Source of the DNA: Pelomonas sp. Root1237
Lineage (GTDB): Bacteria > Pseudomonadota > Gammaproteobacteria > Burkholderiales > Burkholderiaceae_C
Reading direction: 5' to 3'
Length of the DNA: 64,000 nucleotides
Assembly (NCBI RefSeq): GCF_001425055.1
Contig: NZ_LMDK01000002.1
Coordinates: forward strand, 1 to 64,000
The notes beneath the pieces are model-generated. The model was not told where the DNA came from. It was given only the letters and a program-made list of their open reading frames with translations, and ran no database searches. Shown piece after piece: positions 8,876 through 18,107 of the stretch (its first letter is position 1; each line of letters begins with the position of its first letter). A program made the translations under genes and the position numbers.

Positions 8876-9564
8876 GCGGTCGTTGCAGGGGCTTGGAACT
8901 GGCCCGCCACCAGCAGCAGCTGCCGATCGCAGCGCGCCGCCAGATCGCGGTCATGGGTGACGAGAACGAAGGCGGTGCCGGACTCGCGGGCGCGCTCCAG
9001 CATCAGCTCGAAGACGACCGCGGCGGTGTCGCGGTCGAGGTTGCCGGTGGGCTCGTCGGCCAGCACGCAGGCCGGGCGGGTGACGAGGGCCCGGGCGATG
9101 GCCACGCGCTGGCGCTCGCCGCCCGACAGCTCGGACGGGCGGTGCTGCGCGCGGTCCTTGAGGCCGACGCGGGCCAGCATCTCGGCGGCCGTTTCGCGCG
9201 CCTGGGCAGGCGTCTGGCGGCGGATGCGCAGCGGCATCGCGACGTTGTCCAGCGCCGAGAACTCGGGCAGCAGGTGGTGGAACTGGTAGACGAAACCCAG
9301 CTGCTGGTTGCGCCAGCGGCCACGCTCGGCCTCATCCATGGACGCCAGCGACCGGCCCATCAGCGTGACGGCGCCCGAGGTCGGCACGTCCAGGCCGCCG
9401 AGCAGGTGCAAGAGCGTGCTCTTGCCCGAGCCTGAGGCGCCGACGATGGCCAGCGTCTCGCCGCGCGACACATGCAGGTCCACGCCCTTGAGCACGGTGA
9501 CGTCCAGGCCGCCTTCGCTGAAGCGACGGGTCAAGGCCGTGGCCTGAAGAATCTGATCACTCAT
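8872..9564 (-). CDS. lolD: Lipoprotein-releasing ABC transporter ATP-binding protein LolD
   Basis: The 230-residue ATPase of the LolCDE complex extracts outer-membrane lipoproteins from the inner membrane and hands them to LolA. Walker [17 protein letters not shown] (near residue 40) is followed by the LolD-diagnostic [18 protein letters not shown], signature [15 protein letters not shown], Walker [14 protein letters not shown] and the switch histidine in LVTHD. Translation is taken from the ATG at 9564, which overlaps the lolC stop by 8 bp; the longer frame upstream lies inside lolC. It is embedded in the lolC-lolD-purU-tatD operon. Confidence 0.96.
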   Translation of the reverse strand: MSDQILQATALTRRFSEGGLDVTVLKGVDLHVSRGETLAIVGASGSGKSTLLHLLGGLDVPTSGAVTLMGRSLASMDEAERGRWRNQQLGFVYQFHHLLPEFSALDNVAMPLRIRRQTPAQARETAAEMLARVGLKDRAQHRPSELSGGERQRVAIARALVTRPACVLADEPTGNLDRDTAAVVFELMLERARESGTAFVLVTHDRDLAARCDRQLLLVAGQFQAPATTA

Positions 9565-10813
9565 AACGCAGCGCCTCCGCCGGCTGCACGCGGCTGGCGC
9601 GCCAGCTTGGGTAGAGCGTGGCGAGGAAGGACAGGGCCAGGGACACCAGCGCAATCGGCACGATGTCGCCTTGCTGCGGGTCGCTGGGCATCTGGCTGAT
9701 GACGTAGATGCTGCCGGGCAGGAAGCTGACGTTGAGCAGGCGCTCGATGGTGGGCACGATGACGTCGATATTGCAGGCCACCAACAGCCCCAGGCCCACG
9801 CCAGACAGCGTGCCGATGACGCCGGCCACCGCGCCCTGCACGATGAACACGCCCATGATGGAGCGCGGGCTGGCGCCGAGCGTGCGCAGGATGGCGATGT
9901 CGCTCTGCTTGTCGGTCACGGTCATCACCAGGGTGGAAACAAGGTTGAAGGCGGCCACCGCGACGATCAGCGTCAGGATGATGCTCATCAGGCGCTTCTC
10001 GATCTGCACGGCGTCGAACCAGTTGGCGTTGGAACGCGTCCAGTCACGCACCAGGATGTCCGGGCCCATGGCGCCCTTGAGTTCGGCTGCCACGCGGCGG
10101 GCGTCGTGGACGTCACGCAGCTTGAGCTGCACGCCGGTCGGGCCACCGGTGCGGTAGAGCTTGGCCGCGTCGTCGATGTGGATCAGGGCCAGGCCCGAGT
10201 CGTACTCGTAGTGGCCGGCGCTGAAGGTGCCGACCACATTGAAGCTCCTGTATCGCGGCGAGGCGCCCATCGGCGTGACCTGGGCGCCGGGCGCGACGAC
10301 GGTGATTTTGTCGCCCACACCCACGCCCAGCTGGCGTGCCAGCTCCGAGCCCAGCACGATGTTCCAGGCGCCGGGCTGCAGTTGGGCGAAAACGCCGTCC
10401 TTGAGCTGAGCACCAAGGCCGGTGACCGTCGCTTCCTCGGTCGGCGAGATGCCACGGATGATGGCGCCGCGCATGTCCTCGCCGCGCGCGATCAGGCTCT
10501 GGCTGGCGACAAACGGCGCCGCACCCATCACCTCGGGGTTCTGCCTGGCCTTGGCCGCCGTGGCCTGCCAGTCCGGCAGCGCCTGGCCGGTGTACTCCAG
10601 CAGCTCGATATGGGCGATGACGTTGAGCATGCGGTCGCGCACTTCCTTCTGGAAGCCGTTCATCACCGACAGCACGATGATCAGCGCCGCCACGCCCAGC
10701 GCGATGCCCAGGATGGACACGCTCGAGATGAAGCTGATGAAGCGGTTGCGCCGCCCGCCGCGGCCGGCGCGCGTGTAGCGCCAGCCGACCTGGAGTTCAA
10801 ACGGCAGGGTCAT
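9557..10813 (-). CDS. lolC: Lipoprotein-releasing ABC transporter permease LolC/LolE
   Basis: The 418-residue permease has the MacB/FtsX-type layout. TM1 (about residues 27-50) is followed by a large periplasmic domain (50-270) and three C-terminal TM segments. The N-terminal [12 protein letters not shown] and the [17 protein letters not shown] helix are typical of LolC/LolE. Only one permease gene is present here, as in bacteria that use a LolC/E homodimer (LolF-like). The start at 10813 fits the family N-terminus; the longer frame runs antisense into the divergent phosphatase gene. The gene is directly followed by lolD, its ATPase partner. Confidence 0.94.
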   Translation of the reverse strand: MTLPFELQVGWRYTRAGRGGRRNRFISFISSVSILGIALGVAALIIVLSVMNGFQKEVRDRMLNVIAHIELLEYTGQALPDWQATAAKARQNPEVMGAAPFVASQSLIARGEDMRGAIIRGISPTEEATVTGLGAQLKDGVFAQLQPGAWNIVLGSELARQLGVGVGDKITVVAPGAQVTPMGASPRYRSFNVVGTFSAGHYEYDSGLALIHIDDAAKLYRTGGPTGVQLKLRDVHDARRVAAELKGAMGPDILVRDWTRSNANWFDAVQIEKRLMSIILTLIVAVAAFNLVSTLVMTVTDKQSDIAILRTLGASPRSIMGVFIVQGAVAGVIGTLSGVGLGLLVACNIDVIVPTIERLLNVSFLPGSIYVISQMPSDPQQGDIVPIALVSLALSFLATLYPSWRASRVQPAEALRYE

Positions 10814-10901
10814 GAGGCTTTGCAAAGGCGTACGGCATGGGGCCGGGATGGTAACTGGCAGGCCGTGGCGAGAATGGCACCCGACCTCTTCTGGAATCGC
10901 G

Positions 10902-11438
10902 ATGAAGCCCTTGTCTGTCCTGCTGCCAGCCTGTCTTCTGACATTCGCCCTGGCCGCCCCGGCCGCGGCCGCGCCCGATCTCGTCATCCTGGTGCGCCAC
11001 GCCGAGCGCGCCACCGAGCCCACGGGGGACCCCGCGCTGACGCCCGCTGGCGAGCAGCGCGCCCAGGCCCTGGCCCAGGCGCTGGCCGGCCTGCACGTGA
11101 ACAGCATCCTGACGACGCAGTTCCGCCGCACGCGCGACACCGCCGCACCGCTGGCCAAGGCGCTGGGCCTGCAGCCGCGCGTGGTGGACGCCAAGGGTGC
11201 CGCCCATGTGCAGGCGGTGGCCGACGCGGTGCGCGCCCAGACCGGCGTGGTGCTCGTCGTCGGCCACAGCAACACCGTCACGGCCGTGCTGGCAGCGCTG
11301 GGCGGCCCGAAGCTGGCGGACCTGTGCGAGACGAGCTTTCATCACGCCTTCTTGCTGCAGCCAGCAACCGAGCCGCCGCGCTGGGCGCAGTTCAGCTATG
11401 GCGCGCCAAGCGGAGCGCCCGAAGCGAACTGTCTCTAG
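10902..11438 (+). CDS. Exported histidine phosphatase family protein, SixA-like
   Basis: The 178-residue protein starts with a cleavable signal peptide (residues 1-23, ending AAPAAAAP) followed by a phosphoglycerate-mutase/histidine-phosphatase domain. The catalytic RHAE is in LVRHAERA (near residue 32) and the second histidine in VVGHSNT (near residue 125). The domain is short, as in SixA, but the signal peptide implies a periplasmic location, so phospho-sugar or phospho-ester hydrolysis is more likely than cytosolic phosphohistidine turnover. The start at 10902 gives the only frame position with a good signal peptide. It is divergent from lolC and its end overlaps the HDOD gene end by 4 bp. 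Confidence 0.82.
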   Translation: MKPLSVLLPACLLTFALAAPAAAAPDLVILVRHAERATEPTGDPALTPAGEQRAQALAQALAGLHVNSILTTQFRRTRDTAAPLAKALGLQPRVVDAKGAAHVQAVADAVRAQTGVVLVVGHSNTVTAVLAALGGPKLADLCETSFHHAFLLQPATEPPRWAQFSYGAPSGAPEANCL

Positions 11439-12274
11439 TGCAGCATCTGCTCCACCTCGGCCGCCGGGTCGCCGGTGGCGGCGATCTTGGCGGCGAGCAG
11501 GTCCAAGTCCAGATGCAGGTGCTCGATCAGCTCGGGCACGGCCACCTTCAGCGCATGCACGGGCTCGTCATGGTGCTCGGCGGCATCCGCCAGCACCTCG
11601 GCCACATGCAGCACGGCCGCGATCAGCGAGAAGGGGCGGATCTCCAGCGGCGTGTTGGCGTCCTTGAAGGCCTCCACCATCGCCTGCGGGAAATGCCAGT
11701 GCGCAGCCAGCGACGCGGTCACGTCGGCGTGGGTGCAACCGAAGCGGTGCTCCTCCAGCGAGAAGCGGCTGCCGGGCTCGGCGGCATGGGTCTCGACGTC
11801 GGCCACCAGATGCGGCTCGTCCAAGGCCATCAGCAGCTGGCCGGTGCGCAGCATCAGCCCCGCGAGGTAGGCGGTGTCGGCCGTGGCCGCATCGGCGCCC
11901 AGCATGCGGGCCAGGATGCGCGCGTAGTTGGCCGTGGCGACCCCGTGGCGCCAGAAGGTGGCCCGGTCCAGACCCTGGACCTTGGGAAAGGCACCGCTCA
12001 GGCAGGCGGCCATGGTGAGGTTGCGCAGCGTCTCCAGGCCCAGCGCATGGGCGGCGTCAATGACGGTAGCGATCTGGTGCGCGGGGCTGTAGTGCGCCGT
12101 GTTCGCCAGGCGCAACACCTTGGCGGTCAGCGCTGCGTCCTTCTCGATCAGCGCGGCGATCTGCGAAATGCCGACGTTGTCGTCGTCGAAGCTCTTCAAG
12201 AGCCGCGAGGCCACCTCGGGCATGGTCGGCAGGGCGTTGTGCCTGACGAAGAAACGTTCGGCAGCTGCACTCAT
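11435..12274 (-). CDS. HDOD domain-containing protein
   Basis: The 279-residue soluble protein is a single HDOD domain (about residues 10-210), with the typical opening LPTMPEVASRLLK and the helix DAALTAKVLRLANTA. HDOD is an HD-like fold without the full metal-binding set and is common in signalling proteins linked to chemotaxis, twitching or cyclic-di-GMP. No output or sensory domain is fused to it, so the role is undefined. The 3' end meets the convergent phosphatase gene with a 4-bp overlap. A nested palindromic element begins about 70 bp upstream of its start. Confidence 0.85.
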   Translation of the reverse strand: MSAAAERFFVRHNALPTMPEVASRLLKSFDDDNVGISQIAALIEKDAALTAKVLRLANTAHYSPAHQIATVIDAAHALGLETLRNLTMAACLSGAFPKVQGLDRATFWRHGVATANYARILARMLGADAATADTAYLAGLMLRTGQLLMALDEPHLVADVETHAAEPGSRFSLEEHRFGCTHADVTASLAAHWHFPQAMVEAFKDANTPLEIRPFSLIAAVLHVAEVLADAAEHHDEPVHALKVAVPELIEHLHLDLDLLAAKIAATGDPAAEVEQMLH

Positions 12275-12347
12275 CTTTGACCTCCGGGGCGATGACAGTC
12301 GGGCCAGTCTAGGACGAAGGCCGCGGACTCGCCACGGACTTCACGTC

Positions 12348-12615
12348 AGGGCCTGTTAACACCACGGCAATGGGCCGCGAAGGCTAGCCGCCAGGGGCCA
12401 ATCAAGGCGCAGCGCGCCGCCCGCACTCATGTGCGGGCCAGCGGTGCAACGCCGAGTGGCCCCTGGCGGCTAGCCTTCCCTTCGGGTTGCGGCCGGAAAG
12501 GCCGCGCGCGGCGTTGCAAAATCCTCGCCGGGCACCCAGCCCGGCTGCGATTTGCGCCTTGCTCGCGGCCTTTCTGGCCACAACGCGGCCCGTTGCCGTG
12601 GCGTTAACAGGCCCT
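12348..12615. repeat. Nested palindromic element (about 268 bp) filling the HDOD-glycerate kinase gap
   Basis: The 339-bp space 12275-12613 has no gene and is almost wholly one structured unit. The outer arms 12348-12379 and 12584-12615 are reverse complements over 32 bp with two mismatches; the outermost 13 bp, containing GTTAAC, are perfect. Inside, 12380-12400 pairs perfectly with 12457-12477 (21 bp) and encloses an 8-bp hairpin with a TCAT loop at 12419-12438. A second branch pairs GGCCGGAAAGGCCGCG (starting near 12490) with a nearly matching partner near 12565-12580 and encloses a 7-bp GCCGGGC hairpin around 12528-12545. Folded, it gives a closing stem with two side arms, like a cruciform or a branched RNA. 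No transposase or clear target-site duplication is seen. Confidence 0.85.
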
Positions 12616-13909
12616 AAACGATCAGCAATGCGCGGAAGTCATTCACATTCGTGAAGCTCGGCCCCGGGACGAGCAGGTCGCCCAGCGGCGCGAAGAAACT
12701 GGCGCTGTCGTGCGCGTCCAGCAGGGCCTGCGGATTGAGCCCCAGGGCGCGGGCGCGGCCCAGGCTGCTGGGAGTCAGCAAGGCACCGGCATGGGGGCCG
12801 ACACCGTCGATGCCGTCGGTGTCGGCGGCCAGCGCATAGACACCGGGCTCGCACTGCAGGGCCAGCGCACAGCCGAGCAGGAACTCGGTGGCGCGGCCGC
12901 CTTTTCCAATTGCGGCCGCGGGCCGGCTCGGGTCGACGGTCACCGTCGTTTCGCCGCCGGACAGGATCACGCAGGGCCTGGCAAAGGGCTCGCCGCGGCG
13001 TGCGACGGCGCGAGCGAGCGCCGCATGCATGCCGCCGACCACGCGCGACTCGCCTTCGATCTCGTCGCTGAGGATGTGGGCAGCGATGCCCTGCTCGCGG
13101 GCAAAGGCGGCGGCCGCCTCCAGGCTCATTTGCGGCGTGGACAGCATGACGAGTTCATGGCCGGCTTGAGCGAAGTCACCGGGCTTGGGCGTCTCGAAGG
13201 TGCCTGACTCGAGTCCGGCGCGGGCGGCGGCGGGCAGCTCGATCTTGTAGCGCCGGCAGATGGCCAGCGCATCGGCGCAGGTGGTCGGGTCGGCCACCGT
13301 CGGGCCGGAGGCGATGACGGCCGGGTCGTCACCGGGCACGTCGCTGATCGCCAGCGTCAGCACCCGCGCCGGCGCGCAGGCCGCGGCCAGCCTCCCGCCC
13401 TTGACGGCCGACAGATGCTTGCGCACGCAGTTCATCTCGTCGATGGCCGCGCCGCTGTTCAGCAGGGCGCGGTTGATCGCCTGCTTGTCGGCCAGCGTCA
13501 GGCCGGGCGCGGGCAGGCTCATCAATGCGGAGCCGCCGCCGGAGATCAGGCAGATGACCAGGTCGTCGGCAGTCAGGCCGAGGGTCAGGGCCAGCAGCTT
13601 CTCGCTGGCGGCCAGGCCGGCGGCGTCCGGCACTGGATGAGCCGCCTCGACGACCTGCAGCCGGCGCGGCTTGTAGTTCGGCGGTACATGGCCGTAGCGG
13701 GTGATGACGAGGCCCGACAGCTTGGCGTCGGCCGGCCAGGCGGCTTCCAGCGCCTGGGCCATGGAACCGCCCGCCTTGCCCGCGCCTAGCACCAGGGTGC
13801 GGCCCTTGGGCGGCGGCGGCAAATGCGCCGCCAACACCCGCCCGGGCAGCGCGCGCGCGACGGCCACGTCATAGAGCTGCCGCAGCAGCGCACGCGGGTC
13901 CAGGCTCAT
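12614..13909 (-). CDS. Glycerate 2-kinase (MOFRL family)
   Basis: The 431-residue protein has the two-domain GckA/TtuD architecture: DUF4147-type N-domain (residues 5-240) with LGAGKAGGSMAQA and the ISGGGSALMSLP loop near residue 125, and a C-terminal MOFRL domain (about 300-425) with LSGGETTVTV and ADTDGIDG. Glycerate kinases of this type form 2-phosphoglycerate. In this cluster the enzyme would take the glycerate made from glyoxylate, the end product of ureide breakdown, into central metabolism. The gene starts 7 bp after puuD and is cotranscribed with it. Its TAG stop codon lies partly inside the outer arm of the palindromic element, which therefore also forms the 3' end of the transcript. 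Confidence 0.9.
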   Translation of the reverse strand: MSLDPRALLRQLYDVAVARALPGRVLAAHLPPPPKGRTLVLGAGKAGGSMAQALEAAWPADAKLSGLVITRYGHVPPNYKPRRLQVVEAAHPVPDAAGLAASEKLLALTLGLTADDLVICLISGGGSALMSLPAPGLTLADKQAINRALLNSGAAIDEMNCVRKHLSAVKGGRLAAACAPARVLTLAISDVPGDDPAVIASGPTVADPTTCADALAICRRYKIELPAAARAGLESGTFETPKPGDFAQAGHELVMLSTPQMSLEAAAAFAREQGIAAHILSDEIEGESRVVGGMHAALARAVARRGEPFARPCVILSGGETTVTVDPSRPAAAIGKGGRATEFLLGCALALQCEPGVYALAADTDGIDGVGPHAGALLTPSSLGRARALGLNPQALLDAHDSASFFAPLGDLLVPGPSFTNVNDFRALLIV

Positions 13910-13916
13910 GCCAGGC

Positions 13917-15095
13917 TCATGGCTGCCGAGCCCAGCGGCCGATCAACGCGCGCTCTTCTTCCGTCAGGCCGGTCGCGTTGTTCAGCGGCATGGCGCGCTG
14001 CACGATGACCTGCTGGTAGATCTGGGCCTTGTGGGCGCTCAGGCCCTCGGCCGAATCCAGCCGCACGCCCTTCTGCGCCACCTCGCCGGTATGGCAGGCC
14101 AGGCAACGCTGGGCGGCGATCGCCTGAACCTGCTCGAGCGTGACCGGCGCGGCCGCGGCGGCCTGCGGCGCGGGCGCCATTCTGACGATGAGCCCACCGA
14201 TGAGTAACGCTGCCAGGCCCAGCGAATCCCAGCCGTTCACGCCCTTGTGCCGCTTCACGAAGAAGATGCGGATCGACACGCCCGCGGCCATCAACACGCA
14301 CAGCACCAGCCAGTTGTCCGGCCGCTGGTACAGCATGCCGTAGTGGTTGCTGAGCATGGCAATCAGCACCGGCAGGCCGAAATAGGTGTTGTGGACGCTG
14401 CGCTGCTTGCCGCGCTGGCCGTAGATGGGGTCGGGCTTCTGGCCGGCACGCATCTGCGCGATGACCTTCTTCTGGCCCGGGATGATCCAGTGCGCCACGT
14501 TGGCCGTCATCATGGTGGCCAGCGTCGCGCCGACGATCAGGAAGGCCGCGCGGCCGGCGAAGAGATGACAGGCCAGCCAGCTCTCCAGCACGACAAAGGC
14601 GGCGACGACGGCCATCACGCGGCCGTCATTGCCGATCTGGCCGTCCTTGGTGCGGCCGAGGGCCTGGCAGGCGATGTCATAGACCGCCGAGCCGACGACC
14701 AGGAAACCCAGCGCCGCCACCACGGCCTGCCAGGGTGCGCCCCAGGTATGGACGCGCGGGTCGATCAGCATCTGGCTGGCATTGCACAGGTAGAGCACGA
14801 CGAACAGCGCAAAACCGCTCATCCACGTCCAGTAGCTCTCCCAATAGAACCAGTGCAGATCCTGCGGCAGGTTGGCCGGCGCCACCATGTACTTCTGCGG
14901 GTTGTAGAAGCCGCCGCCGTGCACGGCCCAGAGTTCGCCGTCCACGCCCTTGGCCTTGAGGTCATCGGCGGTCGGCCTGACGAGGTGGTTGTCCAGCCAG
15001 ACGAAGTAGAAGGACGCGCCGATCCAGGCGATGACGGTGATGACGTGCAGCCAGCGCAGCAGCAGGCTGGCCCAGTCGAGGAGGTAGATATCCAT
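13917..15095 (-). CDS. puuD: Urate hydroxylase PuuD
   Basis: The 392-residue inner-membrane enzyme is the cytochrome-linked urate oxidase that converts urate to 5-hydroxyisourate in bacteria lacking soluble uricase. About eight TM helices of the DUF989 domain (residues 10-310) carry conserved histidines (RWLHVITVIAW, NVAHWIIPGQ). They are followed by a C-terminal cytochrome c domain with the heme-binding CLACH near residue 332 and the probable Met ligand in RAMPLNN. The length and fusion match the family. It sits between the glycerate kinase gene and a chemoreceptor gene, with xdhC and uraH just beyond. Electrons likely go to the respiratory chain, whose bc1 complex is also encoded in this window. 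Confidence 0.93.
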   Translation of the reverse strand: MDIYLLDWASLLLRWLHVITVIAWIGASFYFVWLDNHLVRPTADDLKAKGVDGELWAVHGGGFYNPQKYMVAPANLPQDLHWFYWESYWTWMSGFALFVVLYLCNASQMLIDPRVHTWGAPWQAVVAALGFLVVGSAVYDIACQALGRTKDGQIGNDGRVMAVVAAFVVLESWLACHLFAGRAAFLIVGATLATMMTANVAHWIIPGQKKVIAQMRAGQKPDPIYGQRGKQRSVHNTYFGLPVLIAMLSNHYGMLYQRPDNWLVLCVLMAAGVSIRIFFVKRHKGVNGWDSLGLAALLIGGLIVRMAPAPQAAAAAPVTLEQVQAIAAQRCLACHTGEVAQKGVRLDSAEGLSAHKAQIYQQVIVQRAMPLNNATGLTEEERALIGRWARQP

Positions 15096-15226
15096 GAGCG
15101 GTGGTGTTCTCGCACGGCCCCACCACGGCGGGTGCTGTGGGGCCCAGGGGTCGCGTCAGCGCAGGCTCAACGCCTCCGACACCGCTGCGACAGGGCGGAA
15201 GTGTATGCAGCAGCGGCGCCTTGGCG

Positions 15227-16765
15227 TCAGCCCTTCTTGAACCCGACGTAGGCCACGCCGATCACCGCACCGCGGCCGTCCTTGATCGGGCTGTAGCAGG
15301 CGTCGAACCGTTTGCCCAGCACTTCCACTTCGCCGCTGAAGGACTGGCCCCGGCTGATCATCTCGTAGGCCTTGGCTCGCGCCAGCGGCGTACCCACGCC
15401 GCGCGTGCCCTCGGGCGTGAGCACATTGGTGCTGATGCGCACGAACTCGTCGCCGGACTTCACGAACACCGTGGCCGTGGCACCGGTCTTTCGCTTGATG
15501 TCGTCCACCAGCTCGTAATCGTTGTTCAGCTTGCGCGCGCCGAAGTAAAGGCCCGGCACCTGCTTGCCGCCTGACGTTTCAGTGCCCCGGAGCTCGGGCT
15601 CACCGAGTTGTGCCAGGCGCGCCTGCATGTCGGCGATGAGGGCCTGGGGGTTGCCGGCCGCGTGCAGCCGGAAGAACGCAACGGCGCCGACGAGTTGCTG
15701 CGCCTGATCGCGCAGGCTTTCGGCGGCGGCGGCGCTCTGCTCCACCAGGGCGGCGTTCTGCTGCGTACTGCGATCCATCTGGCCGACGGATTCGCCCACG
15801 TCGTTCACGTGCCTGGCCTGCACGGCGCCAGCGGCGCTGATCTCGTTGACGATGCGGTCCACCTTCTGGATGGCGTCCACCACCTGCTGCATCGTCTCGC
15901 CCGCGCCGTCCACCTGCCGCGAACCCTGCTGCACCTGCTCGCCGCTGTCGGCAATGAGCTGCTTGATCTCCTTCGCGGCGTTGGCACTGCGTTGCGCGAG
16001 GCCACGCACTTCGCCGGCGACGACCGCAAAGCCTCGGCCCTGCTCACCCGCGCGAGCCGCCTCCACCGCGGCATTGAGCGCCAGGATGTTGGTCTGGAAG
16101 GCGATGCCGTCGATGACGCTGATGATCTCGGCGATGCGTGCCGAGCCGTGGCTGATGGCCTGCATGGTGCCCACCACCCCGCCCACCACGGCACCGCCGC
16201 GCTCGGCCACGCCGCAAGCCGTCGTGGCCACGCTGCTGGCATCGCGTGCATGGTCCGCACCGAGCAGCACCTGCTGACGTAGCGTCTCCATCGCGCCCGC
16301 CGTGCGCTGCAACTCAGCGGCTTGCAATTCGGTGCGGTGGGAGAGGTCGGTGTTGCCCGTGGCGATTTCGGCGCTGGCCATGGCCACGCTCTCGGCACCC
16401 TCGCGCACCTGAGCGACAACCGTGATGAGCCGCTGCTGCATCTGCGCCAGACCCGCCATCACGCTGGCCTGGTCGCCGGGTTTGACGGGCACGTGGTGGG
16501 TCAGGTCACCTTGGGCAACATACTGCAGTTGCTGCGCCACGACGCGCGGCTCGCCGCCCAGCTCGCGCAGCAGCGCACGCGACAGCACGACGGCCAGCGC
16601 CACGACGGACAGGAGGCTGGTGATCAGCAGGCTCCAGATGAGTGCCTGCCCCAGCGATTGCAGCGCCGCCACGCCGAGCGCCACCGTCAGCATGACCAGC
16701 CAGCCGAAGGCCAACCCAAGCTTGTGCGCGGTCGACAGTCCGGCCCGCTTCTCGTTCAACGCCAT
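15227..16765 (-). CDS. Methyl-accepting chemotaxis protein with C-terminal Cache-like domain
   Basis: The 512-residue protein has two TM helices close together (about residues 18-36 and 40-62) with almost no periplasmic loop. Then come a HAMP-like linker, the kinase-control hairpin ([20 protein letters not shown] near residue 235) and flanking methylation helices. After the signalling domain a further 110-120 residues ([18 protein letters not shown] ... [10 protein letters not shown]) resemble a Cache 3/Cache 2 sensor. Being after the signalling domain it must be cytoplasmic, the reverse of the usual topology. It lies inside the urate cluster, suggesting a purine-related stimulus, but no ligand can be named. 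The ATG at 16765 is preferred over an upstream in-frame start. Confidence 0.88.
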   Translation of the reverse strand: MALNEKRAGLSTAHKLGLAFGWLVMLTVALGVAALQSLGQALIWSLLITSLLSVVALAVVLSRALLRELGGEPRVVAQQLQYVAQGDLTHHVPVKPGDQASVMAGLAQMQQRLITVVAQVREGAESVAMASAEIATGNTDLSHRTELQAAELQRTAGAMETLRQQVLLGADHARDASSVATTACGVAERGGAVVGGVVGTMQAISHGSARIAEIISVIDGIAFQTNILALNAAVEAARAGEQGRGFAVVAGEVRGLAQRSANAAKEIKQLIADSGEQVQQGSRQVDGAGETMQQVVDAIQKVDRIVNEISAAGAVQARHVNDVGESVGQMDRSTQQNAALVEQSAAAAESLRDQAQQLVGAVAFFRLHAAGNPQALIADMQARLAQLGEPELRGTETSGGKQVPGLYFGARKLNNDYELVDDIKRKTGATATVFVKSGDEFVRISTNVLTPEGTRGVGTPLARAKAYEMISRGQSFSGEVEVLGKRFDACYSPIKDGRGAVIGVAYVGFKKG

Positions 16766-16964
16766 GTCAATTCTTCGTGCACGCGCCAACCGCAGCAGGC
16801 GCCGCCGCCGGCGTCGAAAGAACGGGTTGGGCCATCAAAATCTCCGTGTCGGGGCGCATGAGTGCAAACAGCAAAATTGATCCTGCAGCCCGGGAGTATT
16901 GGCTGCATCCGAAGGTGCCGAAAGCTCGACGCCGGCGTTGTAACACCGCGTGCCGCGATTTAGT

Positions 16965-17732
16965 TCACGGCAATGCAAGAACCTGTGCCAACGCCGCAAT
17001 TGCGATGACCGCCGGCTGTTTGCCCGCCACGCCGGGCACCCCGATGGGGCAGACGACGCGAGCCAGGTCGGTCTCGGTGAAGCCACGGGCCTCCAGCCGT
17101 TGACGAAAGCTCGCCCATTTGGTGCGGCTGCCGATCATGCCGATGAAGACCAGGTCGCCCCGCTCGCGCTGGCGCCTCAGGCAGGCGGCAATGATCTCGA
17201 AGTCCTCGGCATGGTTGTGGCTCATGACGAGGACGGCCGAACCAGGGGAGAGATCGTCGACAGCATCGGCCGCTGGATCACAGACCTCCTGGCGCCAGCC
17301 GCGCTCGGGCGGTTCGTCGGGAAACTGACCCTCGCGGCTGTCGATCCAGTGCAGCGCAAGCGGCAGGTCGCGGGCGATGTGGGCGATGGCCAGGCCGACA
17401 TGGCCGGCGCCAAACAAGGCCAGGGGCCGCTGCGGTGGCTGGGGCACATGGGCGGCCAGGTCTTCGCCCGCTGCGACGCGCTCGAAGGCCAGCCAGACCA
17501 CGCCGCCGCAACATTGGCCCAGGCTGGGGCCGAGGGGATAGCGCACCTCCGCCTCCAGTTCGTCGCCATCCAGCGCCCGGCGGGCGCGGGCAATGGCGTC
17601 GAACTCCAGGTGGCCTCCGCCCACGGTGCCGGTGATGCCATCCGGCGTCACCGCCATCCAGGCGCCCTCCTCGCGCGGCACGCTGCCGGTGGTGCGGGCG
17701 ACCGTGACGAGAATCAGCGGTTCAGCTGCCAC
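16965..17732 (-). CDS. xdhC: Xanthine dehydrogenase accessory protein XdhC
   Basis: The 255-residue protein inserts sulfurated molybdenum cofactor into xanthine dehydrogenase, the step before urate. The XdhC N-terminal domain shows RTTGSVPREEGAWM (near residue 13), TVGGGHLEFDA and QCCGG (near residue 77). The C-terminal Rossmann domain shows ALFGAGHVG and ends with GVPGVAGKQPAVIAIAAL. The start is uncertain: a GTG at 17732 gives a family-like N-terminus but has no clear ribosome site, and the longer frame is an artefact running through uraH. It overlaps the uraH 3' end by 11 bp, consistent with translational coupling. The xdhA and xdhB subunit genes are not in the window. Confidence 0.87.
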   Translation of the reverse strand: MAAEPLILVTVARTTGSVPREEGAWMAVTPDGITGTVGGGHLEFDAIARARRALDGDELEAEVRYPLGPSLGQCCGGVVWLAFERVAAGEDLAAHVPQPPQRPLALFGAGHVGLAIAHIARDLPLALHWIDSREGQFPDEPPERGWRQEVCDPAADAVDDLSPGSAVLVMSHNHAEDFEIIAACLRRQRERGDLVFIGMIGSRTKWASFRQRLEARGFTETDLARVVCPIGVPGVAGKQPAVIAIAALAQVLALP

Positions 17733-18075
17733 GGTAGGTCGAGTAAGCCCAAGGCGATGCCAGCAGCGGCACGTGGTAGTGGCTGTCTTCATCAGCAATG
17801 CCGAAGTCCAGCGGCACCTCGTCCAGAAAAGCCGGCTCCGGCAACACCGTGCCAAGGGCGCGGAAATACGCAGCCACCTCGAAGACGAGGCGGTAGCGAC
17901 CCGCTGTCAGGGCCGCACCGTCCAGCAGGGGGCCGTCGGCGCGGCCGTCCCCATTCAGGTGCAGGCTGCGCAGCCACTTGGGGCCTTCGGCGTCGAAGCG
18001 GTACAGGCGCACGGCCATGCCGGCGGCGGGGCAGCCATTGGCGGTGTCGAGAACATGTGTTGTGAGCTTGCCCAT
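17722..18075 (-). CDS. uraH: 5-Hydroxyisourate hydrolase (transthyretin-like)
   Basis: The 117-residue transthyretin-related enzyme hydrolyses 5-hydroxyisourate, made by PuuD, to OHCU. All family signatures are visible: the N-terminal LTTHVLDTANG with the active-site His at residue 7, the SHYHVPLLASPWAYSTYRGS C-terminus with the HYHVP pair and the terminal YRGS tetrapeptide unique to HIU hydrolases. The length equals that of the family. It is divergently oriented to puuE with only 32 bp between the two start codons. Confidence 0.95.
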   Translation of the reverse strand: MGKLTTHVLDTANGCPAAGMAVRLYRFDAEGPKWLRSLHLNGDGRADGPLLDGAALTAGRYRLVFEVAAYFRALGTVLPEPAFLDEVPLDFGIADEDSHYHVPLLASPWAYSTYRGS

Positions 18076-18107
18076 GGAATCTCCGTCGATTGATGCAAAG
18101 TGTAGGG

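Noticed and set aside
9671-12280. A long plus-strand reading frame (about 869 codons) across lolC and the HDOD gene
   Set aside because: It is antisense to well-supported genes, has a His/Gly/Arg-rich composition typical of GC-rich shadow frames and no domain.
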